Below are positions 36,781 to 49,669 of a stretch of 64,000 nt of DNA, piece after piece. The translations under genes and the position numbers were made by a program. Positions within the stretch are counted from its first letter, which is position 1. The number at the start of each line of letters is the position of its first letter. The stretch is from Hippophae tibetana (Eukaryota; Streptophyta; Magnoliopsida; Rosales; Elaeagnaceae). Below the pieces are notes generated by a model. That model saw only the letters and a program-made list of their open reading frames with translations. It made no database searches and was not told where the DNA came from. The stretch lies in assembly GCA_037013495.1 (NCBI GenBank), contig CM072801.1:85111816-85175815 (forward strand). The letters are read 5' to 3'.

Positions 36781-39700
36781 ATACACAAGATGAAGACAGT
36801 CTCATCCACCTTCCACCAGGTAATCAAATTCCCTACATTTGAGGGCCCTAAAGAGGTGAGAGGAGATAAAGAGAATGTTAGGAGTTGTTATAATGCCACT
36901 ATGAAAGGAATTACCCCCAAATAGTAATAACTAAGAGGTCTCTTACCAAAGAGACCAAGGAATAAAAGCGTGATAAATTCAGTCTATCTAAACAAGGTAA
37001 AAGACTTCCTAACGGATGGTGAGGGAAAGAACAACCCTATGAAAATAGGTGACGATTTGATGGTAGAGCTCGAGGAACAACTATCATTATTTCTCAGAGC
37101 TAATGTAGACATCTTTGTGTGGGTCCCTACAGACATATTAGGAAGTGATTCAAGAATTATAATGCATCAGCTAAACATCGACCCAAAAGCTAGGCCTATT
37201 CAACAAAAAAAATAAAATTCCCTAGAGAAAAAAAATGAGGCAATAAGACATCATGTAGCCACCCTCAAAGAGACGGGGGGTCATTAGGAAAGTCTAGTAT
37301 CCCTCATGACTCTCAAATGTGGTACTAGTAAAAAAGGCGTGTGTAGCATCTCACATATGTGTAGCCTTCATTGATCTAAACGAGGCCTGCCCCAAAGACT
37401 GCTTCTCCCTCCCAAGCATTGATAAACTAGTAGACACCTCTTCCAGATTTAGGTTGATGAGTTTCTTAGATGCATATTTCGGGTATCACCAAATCAAAAT
37501 GCACCCTAAGGATGAGGAGAAAACTTCCTTTATAATAGAAGGAAGAGCGTTCTGTTACACGAGAATTCCATTCTGATTGAAAAACGCAGGTGCAACATAT
37601 CAATGCCTCGTCAACAAAATGTTCAAAAAAAAGCTGGGCAGGAACATGAAAGCATACATTGATGACATGGTGGTCAAGTCAACTCAACCCCTGAATCATA
37701 TCAAAGACCTACAAGAGATATTCGAAGTGATACAGAGGTATGCCATGAAACTTAACCCCAAAAAATACATTTTTGGTGTGACTACAAGAATATTCCTGGG
37801 GTACCTCGTGTCAACAAGAGGAATCAAGGCCAATCTAGACAAAATATAGGCACTAGTAAACATGAAGCCACCAAGTAGTCTCAAAGGTATATAATAACTG
37901 AATGCAAGAATAAGGGCATTAAGCAGGTTTATTGCTAAATGCATAGATAAGTATATGTCCTTCTTTAAAATTCTAAGAAAGAACAAGATTGTCTTTTGGA
38001 ATGAGGATTGCAACATAACATTTGAAGAAATAAAAAAATACCTTAGTAATCCCCCTATCCTTGTCAGCCCCCTACCAGAAGAGGTTCTCTATCTATATTT
38101 GGCTGTCACACCCTAAACATTCAGTGTCGTGCTAATAACAAAGAGGAACAAAATTCAGCACCTCATCTACTATGTCAACCAAATTTTAACAAAGGTCGAA
38201 ACCAAATATCCCATCATAGATAAACTCACATTTGCTCTCAAGATTACTACACGAAAGCTCAAGCATTACTTTGGCTCACATACAATCGTGATACTCACCT
38301 CATACCATCTTAAAAATGTATTGACAAAGCCAAAGGTTGCAGGAAGACTAGCTCAGATAGCCATGGAATTGGGAGAGTATGACATCAAATACATGGCTAG
38401 AATAGCCAATAAAGAACATGCTATGGCCAAATTTGTGACCGAGAGACAGTGGAGGTATGTACCATAGACCAGAAGGATGCATCGACCTGGCAGGTATTTG
38501 TGGATGCTGTGCATAACTTCAAAGGCATAGAACTAGGGGTGGTTATAGTGGATCAGGAGGATAACTACTTTGAATATGTGGTCAGGATCGATTTTCAAGT
38601 AACCAATAACATCATAGAGTATGAAGCTGCCATATTCAAAGTCATGACCATGAAAAAGCTAGGAGAAGATAGAGTTACTCTACATAGTAATTCCAAGCTC
38701 GTGGTCAATCAGTTTTTGGGAACATTTGAAGCACGAGATGGAAAGATGAAGAAGTACTTGGAAAGATTAAAATGAGAATGCTCAAAATTCTATGAGTTTA
38801 AGATCGAACAAATAGCATGAAATGAGAACAGTCACGTCGATGCCTTAGCAACCTTGGAATTAATAAGGGAGACCAAGCAGGACCGAGTAGTATCAGTAAC
38901 AGTGCTGGCAGAAGCATCTCTGGAAGAGGCCGAAAGAAGAATTTGATGCGTGGACACTCCTTCTACCACATAGTTCACCTCGATTTATAATTTCTTAGAT
39001 AAAAAGGGACCTACCAGAAGATCGCACAACCACAAAGGAAATTGAAGCCAAAGCAAGTCGGTGCATGATTGAGGCAGAAAAACTATATCGCAAAACCCCA
39101 CTCGGCTTTGGCCTCTTATGCATAGCTACAAAGAGAGTTGAAAGAATGATGTATGAAGCACACAAAGGAGATTGCAGTTCGCATTCTGTGGGTAGAAAAT
39201 TATCCCAACGAATCATGAGATAGGATTATTATTGGCCCACCACGCTGACCAATTGCATTAAATACGCTCAAAGATGCAACAAATACCAAAGATTTGGCTC
39301 GCTGACCCACACACCCCCAAATACTATGGTGGGAGTAGTAAGTCCTTGGCTTTTCTACAAGTGGGAACTGGATATAGTAGGACCCTTGCCCATAGGTATG
39401 GGCCAGAAAAAGTTTCTCCTTGTTGCTAACGATTATTTTTCAAAATGGATCGAAGTAGAGCCCCTAGGAAGAATACTAGAGGAGGAGATAATTAGGTTCA
39501 TATAGAGATCCATAGTTTGTCGATTTAGCCTCCCCAATGAGCTCATTATAGATAATGGGCGGCAATTCACTGGTCAAAAAATCAAAGCATTTGCTCTCAA
39601 ATACAATATTAAGATAAGCCACTCTACACCCTACTACCCCAAGCGAATGGCCAAGCAGAATCTTCCAATAAAACAATCATCAACCTATTAAAGAAAAAGT

Positions 39701-40203
39701 TAGAAAGCACCAAAGGACATCGGGTGGAGGAGTTGCCATCAACGTTATGGGCTATCAGGAAAATCCCTCATGGGAGCACTAACGAGACCCCTTTCTCCCT
39801 AGTATATGGAACCGAGGGAGTCATACAACCCAAAGTCACAATTCCTACCCCCATATGAGTTCTAATAGAGGAAAAAAACAAGGCTAGAAGAGCAACTAAA
39901 CTGACCTTAGCAGAGGAAAAAAGGGACAAAGCTTTAAGAAGGATGATCGAGCAAAAAAGAAAAATATGAGAATACTACAACAAAATCGTGCTATTCAAAA
40001 CATTTTCCAAGGGTGATTGGGTTCTCATGAAGGTTTTCCCCAGCAAAAAGGAATGGATGGCTAGTAAAATGGGTGCCAATTGGGAAGGACCTTATCAAAT
40101 AATTAAAACAATACCAAGATGGGTCTACGTATTGAAAAGTATCAAAGGCAGTAAGGAAGGCATAAGCTAGAATGCCAAACACTTGAAAAGATACCATTTC
40201 TAA
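36781..40203 (+). pseudogene. TAT-lineage Ty3/gypsy pol: RT, RNase H, second RNase H, integrase
   Basis: Begins in the protease tail (FHQVIKFPTFEGPKEVRGD). RT follows at 37300-37860, with VAFIDLNEACPKDCFSLPSI, FLDAYFGYHQIKMHP and the catalytic YIDDM at 37655-37669. The first RNase H region is 38030-38440. The second, archaeal-like RNase H at 38449-38960 (WQVFVDAVHN..., NNIIEYEAAIFKVM, LHSNSKLVVNQF) marks the TAT lineage. Integrase is 39180-40203, with a broken core, QANGQAES retained near 39645-39660, and a C-terminal tail WVLMKVFP...WEGPYQI ending KRYHF-stop. About ten or more stops and frameshifts make it nonfunctional. Tandem repeats and an antisense ORF follow. Confidence 0.92.
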
Positions 40204-40341
40204 AAGTATATGTATTAACCTACCTATCTCTTTCTTTTTTTGTTTTTGTTTTTTGTAACACCAACGCATATGCATCTATTAATTAATAAAAAGCTTCAGC
40301 AACTCATCCTTTACTAAAGCCCTCTCAACTAAATAGCAACT

Positions 40342-40700
40342 AAAGGCTTATAACCTAGATTAATAAATCAAGTAGAGCACCCTAACAGTTGAAGAGGTCA
40401 AGTTTTCCACCTTGATCAGGAACCAGGTCGGTACTCTAACAATAAAAGAGATGAGCACCTGAGTCAGAAACTAGGTCAAGCTCTCTACCATAAATTGGCA
40501 TCAAGGGCTAATAGCCTAGATTAATAAATCAGGTAGAATGCCCTAATAGTTGAAGAAGTCAAGTTGTCCACCTCGGTCAGGAAATAGGTTGGCGTTTTGA
40601 CAATAAAAAAGATAAGCACCTCGGTCAAGAACTAGGTTAGGCTCTCTCCTATAAATCAAATCCAAGGGCCGATCACTTAGATTAAACAAATCATGAAGAT
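40342..40700. repeat. 161-bp tandem repeat, about 2.3 copies
   Basis: CCTAGATTAATAAATCA occurs at 40354 and 40515, with a diverged copy near 40675, a constant 161-bp period. TAT-lineage elements often carry satellite-like tandem repeats between pol and the 3' LTR, and this array sits exactly there. Confidence 0.85.
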
Positions 40701-40744
40701 TACCCAAGAATTTGAAAAATTCGAGTTTAATACATGAAACAAAC

Positions 40745-40918
40745 TATTTAAAAATTAATCATCATGCTCGGATTGTTCATTATTTAAAAATTAATCATAA
40801 TACTCAGATTGTTCACAATACATAAACATATCCTGCTCAGATTGTTCATTACTTAAAAATCAATCATGATGCCCTTCATAGTTACTAATACACACCCTTC
40901 ATAGTTACTAATATAAGA
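40745..40918. repeat. Short tandem repeats in TAT 3' region
   Basis: Three diverged units of about 40-60 bp containing CAGATTGTTCA and AAAAATTAATCAT. They are followed by two copies of CCCTTCATAGTTACTAATA. Confidence 0.75.
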
Positions 40919-40969
40919 TTCACCCAACACACAAATTTAAAAACTTCTTAAGCACTTAGACACACGACT

Positions 40970-41472
40970 AGTGTCTAGATCATCAGTTTCTACAACCAAG
41001 GGCTATAGCTTGGCTTGAATTTTGAAAACCTTCTCACGTACATAAATCATAGGCTTGGGGTGCGTTGTCATCATTGAAAGCAACCCCTACTCCAGATCTT
41101 TAGTAATCTCCATAACCTTAAGAAAAACTCTTTCAAATCGCTTCATATAAAACCTTGCTCAAAATGATTCTCTATCAACAAGATCAACCATACCAGCAAA
41201 AGTCCTCTTTTCTCGAGATTGCGTTTGGATTAATTGCTCCCTACAAGCAGCGAGCTCACACTTTGTTTATTTCACATTACATTCAAGCTTCACAACCTCA
41301 GCTTTAAGCAAATTAACCTCATTCTCAAGCCGACCATTTACCACACAAAAAGCTCTAACTAAGAATTTATTGGTTTGATCAGTGTCTATAACACATAAGC
41401 AAAAAAGATGGAGGAATTGGAAAAGATTCTTGAATACATGAATCAAACTAGTATTCTCCAACCCTTTTATAG
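40970..41472 (-). other. Possible second antisense segment with TATA box
   Basis: The minus strand carries CTATAAAAGGG at about 41473-41463, followed by an open frame (41461-41267) with a heptad-like RLENEVNLLKAEVVKLE stretch. A similar CTATAAAAGGGG lies at about 26640-26627 beside antisense copy A. It may be part of the TAT 3' region. I do not recognise a protein. Confidence 0.35.
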
Positions 41473-41666
41473 GGAAGAAAAACTTAAAAAAAATTCAATA
41501 AAAGACAACCGGTAGGTCAACATCATAAATACATAATAAATAGGAAAATTTATTTATTTATCAAATAAGTTGATTTTTCATTCTTAATCATGAAGTAACA
41601 GCTCTCGACCATACAAACCAAAATAGCATCAAGCTTTTAAAACATAAAATAAAAAAATTCAATCAA

Positions 41667-43805
41667 TCAAAGATCAGTTGCCCCTTCCCCGGGAACCTCA
41701 GGGTCGTCCTCACCATTAGAAGAGCCCAATCCTTCTCCCTCCTCCTAAACAAAATGGGCTTATGTATAGAGTGGTGTAATAAGGATATCTAGAATACGAT
41801 AATAGTACTCGCCCAAATTCTTCTTTCTAATCTCTATCTTGAAGGTCTCCATTGCCATCTCATATGCCCGCTCAACACTAAACTCAAGCTTCTGAGCCAT
41901 AACATCCACATCGCCTTTTGATTAATGGCGCACCTCTTTGGAAAAGACCTCAACTTGTCTCTACACTTGCTTGACCCCCTCTTCAGCTCACCCTAAAGCC
42001 TCCTTAAGCTCAGCCACGCACCAAGCATACATATTAAGCTTATATGCAGCCCTCTTCAGCTTCTTCTCCTCATTAATTGCCTCACTCTCCCACTTTGATA
42101 CTTTGGCCAATAATGTAGTGTATTTAGAGTGCATCAACGCATGGCCCTGCTTCTCCTTCACCAGCTCAGACTTCAAATAGCCCATGTTATGAGCTCGGTT
42201 AAAGTCATAAAGTAGCATCAACTACAATAAAAGGAAAGAGGTAAAACAAATAAAAACTTGAGCTCAAATATATGCTGAATATCACGAACAAAAAAGTAAT
42301 ACACTTGACACATCTAACAATGAATAACCTTGCCAGAATCTGCCCCCTCGCAAATAGCCATGAGTTGATCCTTACACGCATTGACATAAATATGGCTCAT
42401 ACAACGATCGAGGTATTCTGGGGCTAAACGTCGATTCAAGAAAACCCCGTCAACATCAATAGTAAGGTCCTCAATAACAGCCCTCCCCCTCTTCAAATCC
42501 CTTAAAGGGTTGTTGGATTCTTTAGAACCTGTGTGAGGAGTTGAAGACCTAGGTAGCTCTCTCAAAGGTGATAAGGGAGGATAAGCATTCAGAGGCGTGG
42601 GGTCACGAGCAGACTCATCAACACCAACCTTTTTCATCATCTTCTTCTTAAGAGAAGAAGTGCGACCTTCATGAGAGGATTTCCCCCTCTTCTTACCCAC
42701 CGATGAGCCCCCAAGGAGTAGTACATGCAACCGTGGGGAAACTCGTTCCTCCCGACATATCCTTACTCTTCATAAGAGCAAAAAGTTGGGCAGCAGTCAA
42801 GTCCATATAAATTGTAGATTAGAAAAAGAATACACATTAACCACCTTAAAAAAGGGAAAAATATTATAAGGCAAGAACAAAGAGTGATGCTAATGGTCAC
42901 CATCATCCGGTACCACCTCGAATAGACCTCAAAATTTGTAGGAGGAGTTCTACATTTAAGAGTAGCCTGGGCTTTAAGAGGAGCTCAGGGTTTATGATTC
43001 ACCCTAAGATAGGGCTCTACAGTATCATGCCTCATTAACCCGCACACAACAAAACACAGAGTGTTCAATAGACTCCTATTGTCCTGAAATGTAGAAAAAA
43101 TACTCCTTCCAATGTTTCTCATTTTTAGGAAGGAACATGTTCACCAAACAATCCTACTTTACCAACATATACATGCTTCTCGGATCAATGGGCTTCTGTT
43201 TTAGAACATATGCCTCTTTAAACTCAATCATCTGTAAATCCACCCTGAGTTCTTGATATATCAGTGTTAGGCAGAGTAGATATCTCCACCCATTAAGCAT
43301 CAATTTCCCCGGTATAAGCTGCATCCTAACTAAGAATCTCCTAATAAGAGGATACATGGGAGACCTTACACCCATCCATAGAGCTTTCTTGTGAAATATG
43401 GTCTACGTAGTAGGAGGTGCAACACTATCACAAGCACCCTCAGAAGGAATCATTATCTGAGCTGTGAGAAGGATTTTGTAGGTTATTCTTATTCTCTCTT
43501 CATCTTGGAACAACAACCCATAAGTTTTTACCACCTAGAACCTAATGCGACCTGTCGGCTCCCCAGATCCCATATTCTTATTTTTTTCCTCCACGTCCTA
43601 GACACTGAAATCTGAGTCTGAGGCACGCTCAATCTCAAAGTAGGAAGGGTTTGTGGATGGGGGTAGATGTAGATGGCTATGGTGAATACTTACTCGCTTC
43701 ACTAGAATAACCTAAGCTAGAAGACCCCGAGTTCCCACTTGTACTAGAATACGGGGGACTCTCCCATGAGCCCGAGCTAGAAGCTCATGTCTCTTCTCTT
43801 TTCAT
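41667..43805 (-). pseudogene. Antisense extra ORF of TAT element, copy B (gypsy-type 'Transposase_28')
   Basis: Minus-strand translation opens MKREET with a Ser/Gly-rich leader. The putative gypsy-type transposon domain lies around 43375-43154 (LIRRFLVRMQLIPGKLMLNG, WRYLLCL). A basic/Ser/Pro-rich linker at 42730-42314 (GKKRGKSSHEGRTSS) leads into DVDGVFLNRRLAPEYL. A coiled-coil-like Lys/Glu-rich segment is at 42221-41988. The end is acidic, GEDDPEVPGEGATDL. Stops break it. Homology with 26876-29148 runs the whole length. It reads against the pol upstream of it, the antisense-ORF arrangement known in some TAT elements. Role unknown. Confidence 0.75.
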
Positions 43806-44120
43806 TCTGTTAGAAGCTACAAAAACATAAAGAAAAAATAATAGAAGGTGGTAAGGTACGAGTTAAAGAGATTACGTAGAGACAAGGCAAAAATAAAAGA
43901 AAATGTTCCTTTTAAAATCGACCTAAAAAGAAAGTAGAAAATCGTTAGGTTCTCAACACTTGATTTCTAAAAAAACCGGAATAGATAATATTATAGCACG
44001 ATCTGAATTCTGACCACCAAACTAAAAATATTTTATAACTTGAGGTGAAATGAAAGAGCGTTTTCCTTCACTATTTATCAATTTTGCAGGTAAACAATTA
44101 TAAAGTCCCAACCCAAGCAT

Positions 44121-44129
44121 CCTTTTATA
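44121..44129 (-). promoter_or_regulatory. TATA-like box for antisense ORF copy B
   Basis: TATAAAAGG on the minus strand about 320 bp upstream of the ATG at 43805, matching the placement at copy A. Inference only. Confidence 0.45.
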
Positions 44130-44507
44130 CAGGGGTACTAGATTTCTCTCTCTAATCAAATGACACGCATTTATTATGAGAGCCAAATGGTTCGTATCCT
44201 ATGATCGGTATTCACTCTTACATCTCAAACTGAAGCCCGAGCTAAAAGAGTAAGGGACTTAATGTTTGGACATCTGGACCGACACGAAGCCCGACCCTTG
44301 TAAACCTCCAAGCCAAGTCTCTAGCCGAAGACAAAAGATGAAGTACCATAGACATCTCAACCATAGGACAAACCGAGCTCAATGGCAGCATGAACTCGAG
44401 TACAAACCAAGCTCAAGGATAACATGAATAAAGCTCGACCTTGATCTTTAACATATTGTACTTTAGGCCTATTATGCCCTCCTGACATGTAGTTATATGT
44501 ACACATA

Positions 44508-44961
44508 AGAATGTTAGAGAAAAAATTATTATTGTTCATTACAAACTTAAATTTGAAATTAGATTTTAAGTTTTAGTTATCCGGTCATATTTAGAGTAAT
44601 GCTCTTTTAATTGTTGGTACAATCGCCCGGTAGTTAGAGTGAAGCTCTATTTCAAAAGTTTTTATAAGAATTATTATTCGAAAATGTATTAATTACATGT
44701 TTTTAGTAATGGTTTTAAAACATGAAAGTTAGTACTCAAATAATTAGATTCTTAGGTTTAATTTGAACACATTGAATAAAATTTAAACTGTCTAACCCTA
44801 CCAAATGTGGCATTTAAATGGTTCATTTTCAATCTCTTAGAAAAAAAGAATTAATTTAATTAACCAAATTAGTTATCGATGCCACCCATAGGTGTTAAAT
44901 GATTTATTTAATTAAAAAAATATCTAACCCCACCAAATATGGTATTCATATAAAAAACAGA
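44508..44961 (+). repeat. LTR fragment of the TGATGAGTGC family
   Basis: Collinear with 1455-1890 of the solo LTR: TGTTAGAGAGAAA, TTAGTTATCCGGTC, GTTGGTACAATCGC, CTAACCCTACCAAATGTGGC and GTATTCATATAAAAAA. It breaks off exactly where the GAA-rich repeat begins, so microsatellite growth or a rearrangement replaced its 3' end. Confidence 0.85.
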
Positions 44962-45287
44962 GAAGAAGGAGAAGGAGAAGAAGGAAAAGAAGGAGAAGGA
45001 GAAGAAGAATAAGGAGAAGATTAAGAAGATGATGAAAAAGAAGAAGAAGAAGAAGGATGAGAAGGAGGAGGAGATGGAGGAGAAGGAGATGGAGGAGAAG
45101 GAGAAGCAGAAGAAGATGAAGAAAGAGAAGAAAGAGAAGAAGGAGAAGAATAAGGAGAATGAGGAGGAGAAGAAGAAGAAGGAGGAGGAGAAAAAGGAGA
45201 AGGAGGATAAGGAGAAGAAGGAGGAGGAGGAGGAGGAGGAGAAGGATAAGAAGGAGTAAAAGGAGAAGGAGACGGAAGAGTAAAAGA
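44962..45287. repeat. (GAA/GGA)n purine-only microsatellite
   Basis: About 325 bp of nearly pure A/G on the plus strand, with GAAGAAG, GGAGAAG and GAGGAGGAG units. Reading frames through it give poly-Glu/Lys on one strand and poly-Leu or Ser-Pro on the other; these are artefacts. Such mirror-rich purine tracts can form triplex DNA. Confidence 0.95.
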
Positions 45288-46615
45288 AGAAGAAGAGTGT
45301 TTAGAGTTTGAGGGACAATCAGAAGCAAAATGACTATCATGGAATAGTCCTCTACCTTTACTGCTGCTAACGATATCATCAAAAAGAGACACACCTTACT
45401 AGATGATCAAGAAAGGATAATGAAGAGGGGAAAGGATAGGAGTATTTACCCAAAACCAATGGTCCTATAGATTATGCGTGTAAGATCTATTTTTTTTCAT
45501 TATTGAGAGTGACATACAAAATGAGACCTCGAGAGAGAGCCATGAGGGAAAGTAAGAATGAGGATGGATGACATCACTCATAATATCAATAAGACGATGA
45601 CCATATGTAGACTTACATAACTAAAGAGTACCTCCACCATACTTTTGGCATGGTCTAGCTAAGTGGAATGGTTTGCATGTATACAGGTCATCTGAGTGAT
45701 AAAGTACATTAAGCATGAGTATGATTCCTATAGAAAATGATTTATTTTTATAACTAAATACCATTAATTGCAATACTATTTAAATGAGTAGTAAGGAAAA
45801 ATTATCTAAGCTACTAATTAAATCAAGAATTGATTCAAAGACATAAATAATGCTAAAGTAAATAATGTTTGGAGACATGGAATCTATGAATCCCCTAACC
45901 ACTCCACATGCAATATCAAATATCATTGAATGTTTTCTCTATCCAATTGATTGGCTATGAATATTTTGTTAAGAATATTTTGAATTATATGCAAACAATC
46001 ACATTGTCATGTTATTTCATGCATACATCAATTATGATAACATATAGCATGCCATACATTCATCAATCATATGATCATACTATTTGAATTCATGTGATAA
46101 CAATTCTATAACTCATTCAAAAGCTTACTTTGTGAAGGTAGGGCATGAATATGAAATCATATAATTATTTTCCAAACAATCAAAGCATTAAGATCAAAAT
46201 TGTTATGTCAATTATTAATAGAGAAATTCATTCAATTAAATATAATCAATCATATAGTTTTGACTATGTTCATCAAAAATCCCAAATAAGAACCCAGGCA
46301 CTCATAGTTCTAAAAGTCATAATTAAAAATATATGAGTGCATAAGAGTTTACAAGAATGATAAATAAAAAGATGTATATCCAATTTTGATGAAGAATCCA
46401 ACTCCATATTTAATCTCTATTGCTAGCTATTTAATTACCTCCTTAATTTTCTTTACTGTATCTCTCTTTGGAGAGTAAAATATCTTTGTTCTTTCTCATT
46501 AGTTCTAAATTTTTTATGGCCTCTTGATATTGTTTAAATAGGTTAAAATTGGTTCTATTTAGATTAGGATTCTTATTAGCTTTGATCTAATGCTTGAGGT
46601 TGAAATTTGGATTTC
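45288..46615. other. Unassigned, AT-rich
   Basis: No gene or known repeat recognised. It forms the left flank of the element inserted at 46616. Confidence 0.4.
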
Positions 46616-48145
46616 TGATTGCCACACACAAAGTGTATGCAATGAATACGCAAGTATACATATCGCAACAAGTAATATAATGATAAGAAAAGATCATTCC
46701 CATGAAGATTATTTTATTAGAAACTAATTTTTAAAACAAAAAAAAATCAATTTTTTTTGTATTTTTATATTTTAAGAAAGAAAAATTAAAATAACTTAAA
46801 GTAAATAACAATAATTAATTAAATCAAATTTGGTGACTAAAAAGATATATGAGAAAATATCCCCCAATTTTCTAAACATACAAATCACTAAAATTGCCCC
46901 AATATAATTATCAATTAATTACTTGATCAATTGAATCTAACCTAGCATGTATTTCTCTCTCAAGTAAACTACACATCATATAATAATTAATTTAATCACA
47001 CTCTATTGCAAATTAAATTTCATACTACTCATTAATTTCATCAATTATGCATCATATACATAAGAATCATACATCTCTACCTAGAAATTATGCATGTTAT
47101 TTAATCAAGACAAACAATTAAACAATTCTCTCAAATCTATTTAATTGTCTCTATAGATAAATTGTTGGCCAAACAATTAATAGCGTACAAATCATAGTAA
47201 ATAATATAATTAAATTAAAATTATAATTGGGGTAAAATATTAAATCATAACATGGTGAAAATTGGGTTCATATGATCCTTATATTAATAAATTAATTACA
47301 CATAATTGTGTTCATAAAACTCATATTTTTCATAAAGAAAGACATAAAAATTGATAAAGAAAAGAGTAGAAGAAGAAATACAATCAATCTCTTCAATTAT
47401 AGTATCAGTCTCCTCTTAAATCTCCACCCAAATTGTGTCCCTTCTTGAATTGTTTTGTATTTTTCTCTCTTTTCGCTCCAAAAATTGACCAAAATTATGT
47501 TAATGGAGGCCACTTTTGGGTTAATGGGATGATTAGGGCCTTAAATATTACTCAGGTGTGATCTAGACTGTCAGATCAGCTTCAGATTAGGGGCTATGAG
47601 CAAAAAAAGCAAAAGTTATAGCTCTAGCCAATCATAACGTGACACATGGCATAAAAATTCATTGGGCGAATTAGGGAGCAACGCGTGGTAGGGGATACTG
47701 GTCAGAGTCAACGCTTGTTGAGTCAATGACATGTGGCACACAGGTGGAACACATGGATCAATGGTGTGGTGACACATGACAACAAGGGTTGACCAAATTC
47801 TGAACTTGGATTGAATGTTGTGCTGACATGTGACGTGCGTTTTGTCCTCCTCACACATGGCATAACGTGATTCGCTATTCCTACTTGCATGGCATCTGCA
47901 TGGCTTGCCCAATCAGCCCCTCTACTTGCATGGTATGACATGTGGTAGCTCTTGATTGGTCCTATGTTAAAAATTCATAAAAATTCCAAAACAATCCCAA
48001 AAATTTCCAAAAATTATATTGTCAATCTTTTTCACTAAAAAATTTATATTTTAATATTTTTGACCCAAAAATACTATTTATTGAATAAAACAAGTAAATA
48101 TTAAGTAAAAAAGTGCACTAATGACTCTATTTTCATAGACTCATC
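46616..48145 (-). repeat. 3' LTR of the Athila-like element
   Basis: 1530 bp from TGATTGCCACAC to GACTCATCA (plus-strand view); counterpart of 51639-53121. Its internal side abuts a minus-strand AAGTTTGGGATG-like polypurine region. Confidence 0.88.
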
Positions 48146-49669
48146 ACATCCCAAACTTAACTCTTTGCTTGTCCTCAAGTAAAGCCAAGTATAACTAAAT
48201 ATAATAACTTGGGTAATATATTCATAATATACTTCTATTAGTACATGCATATTTTACAAAAACTATCACTCTCAAAAGTCATACAATCCTATGATGAAGA
48301 GGTTCACATATTCATCAATCAACGTTCCATCAATACAAGGATATACAAGGTTTTTGACAAATTGATTCGTGTGTGTGTGTGTTGCATATGATATCATCCA
48401 ATACGCTTATGAAATCAACCTATATGAGCATGCTAATCAATTCAATCTTAGAACAAGTCTCATAAGTCTATTTTTCACATCACTCTCCACTAATATAAAT
48501 ATGCACTCAGCTAAAGATCAATAAGGACTTTACATGGTTGTAATGTAAGGCTTAGGTGGGGGTCGATAAATGAAGACATTTTAGGCTCTTTCCACACCTT
48601 AGCTTTCTTTCTTTTTTCATCATGCACTTTTTAATTACAATTGAGCTTTTACTTGATATTTCAGTGCACTCTCTTTTGAAATTTTTTTTTTCACACATTT
48701 TTTTTGTAACTTCACAACACCTCCAAACTTATTTTTAATTTTATTTCTTTTTTGAGGGATAATTGTGTTGTGAATTTTTCTTCTTCTTTTTTTCTTTTTT
48801 TATAGGGTGCATTACATTTCACCTTACTCTATAATATAACACATGATTTCCTTTTCTTTTCTTTTTATACAAGCTAAAGGTGCAAGGATAAAGGTAATGC
48901 TTATTGATTAGGCATAAAATGTGGCTTACAAGTATGAAAGGTTCTTTGTTAGGCTCATATGGGTGAGTAAAGATATTAATAATTGTTAGCTTGAAAGGCT
49001 CAATTGATCCAAATAAGGCCTAAATAATTTCTCTTGCTAATTACTATTTAGGATTTCGCCTTAAGGGACGATCAAATAGACTCCTAAACTTAAATTACAC
49101 ATTGTCCCCAATGTGCACATATCAATATGAAAAGGTAAAAGAAAATAAAACTCCCTTAATCATGGCACACCACATCTATCGTTGAAATGCTCATTCTTGT
49201 TGCGCCACTACTCTCTACATTTATTCACCTACAAAACAAAAACAATGAAATTATAAGTAAAATAATATTGGGTTGCCTCCCAACTAGCATCACATTTAAC
49301 GTCCTTGATTAGATGGTCATATCATGTTCTAAAGCACATCCCTTTGTGTCCATTTACTTTTGAGTTTGCATGGAAACAATTTGAGTCTTGACTTGTTCAA
49401 TAATACTTTGTGTCCTGGCTTACAAACATGATGCTCCATTCTTCTCTCATGCTATGTTTTTGTTTTCTTTTTTAACTTTTTGGCATTCTTATAAGCACTC
49501 CACTATAACTCATCCAATTTATGTACTTTTAATAGCTTTTTAACCTCTCCATTGGACTATTTCCTTTCATACTTGACTAGGGATAGAAGGGTAAAAGTGT
49601 AGGGTCAAAACTTGGTGGCTCTTCAATTGATGGTTTGAACTTAGATCCTATTTCAAAATTTTCCATAAT
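48146..49669. other. Noncoding 3' region of the Athila-like element
   Basis: Follows the protease ORF on the minus strand. T-rich tracts lie near 48680-48810 and a short GT run at about 48371-48383. No RT, integrase or extra ORF recognised. Confidence 0.6.

Noticed and set aside
44924-45394. Poly-Leu, Ser/Pro and Glu/Lys frames as proteins
   Set aside because: Pure products of the GAA/GGA microsatellite in different frames.
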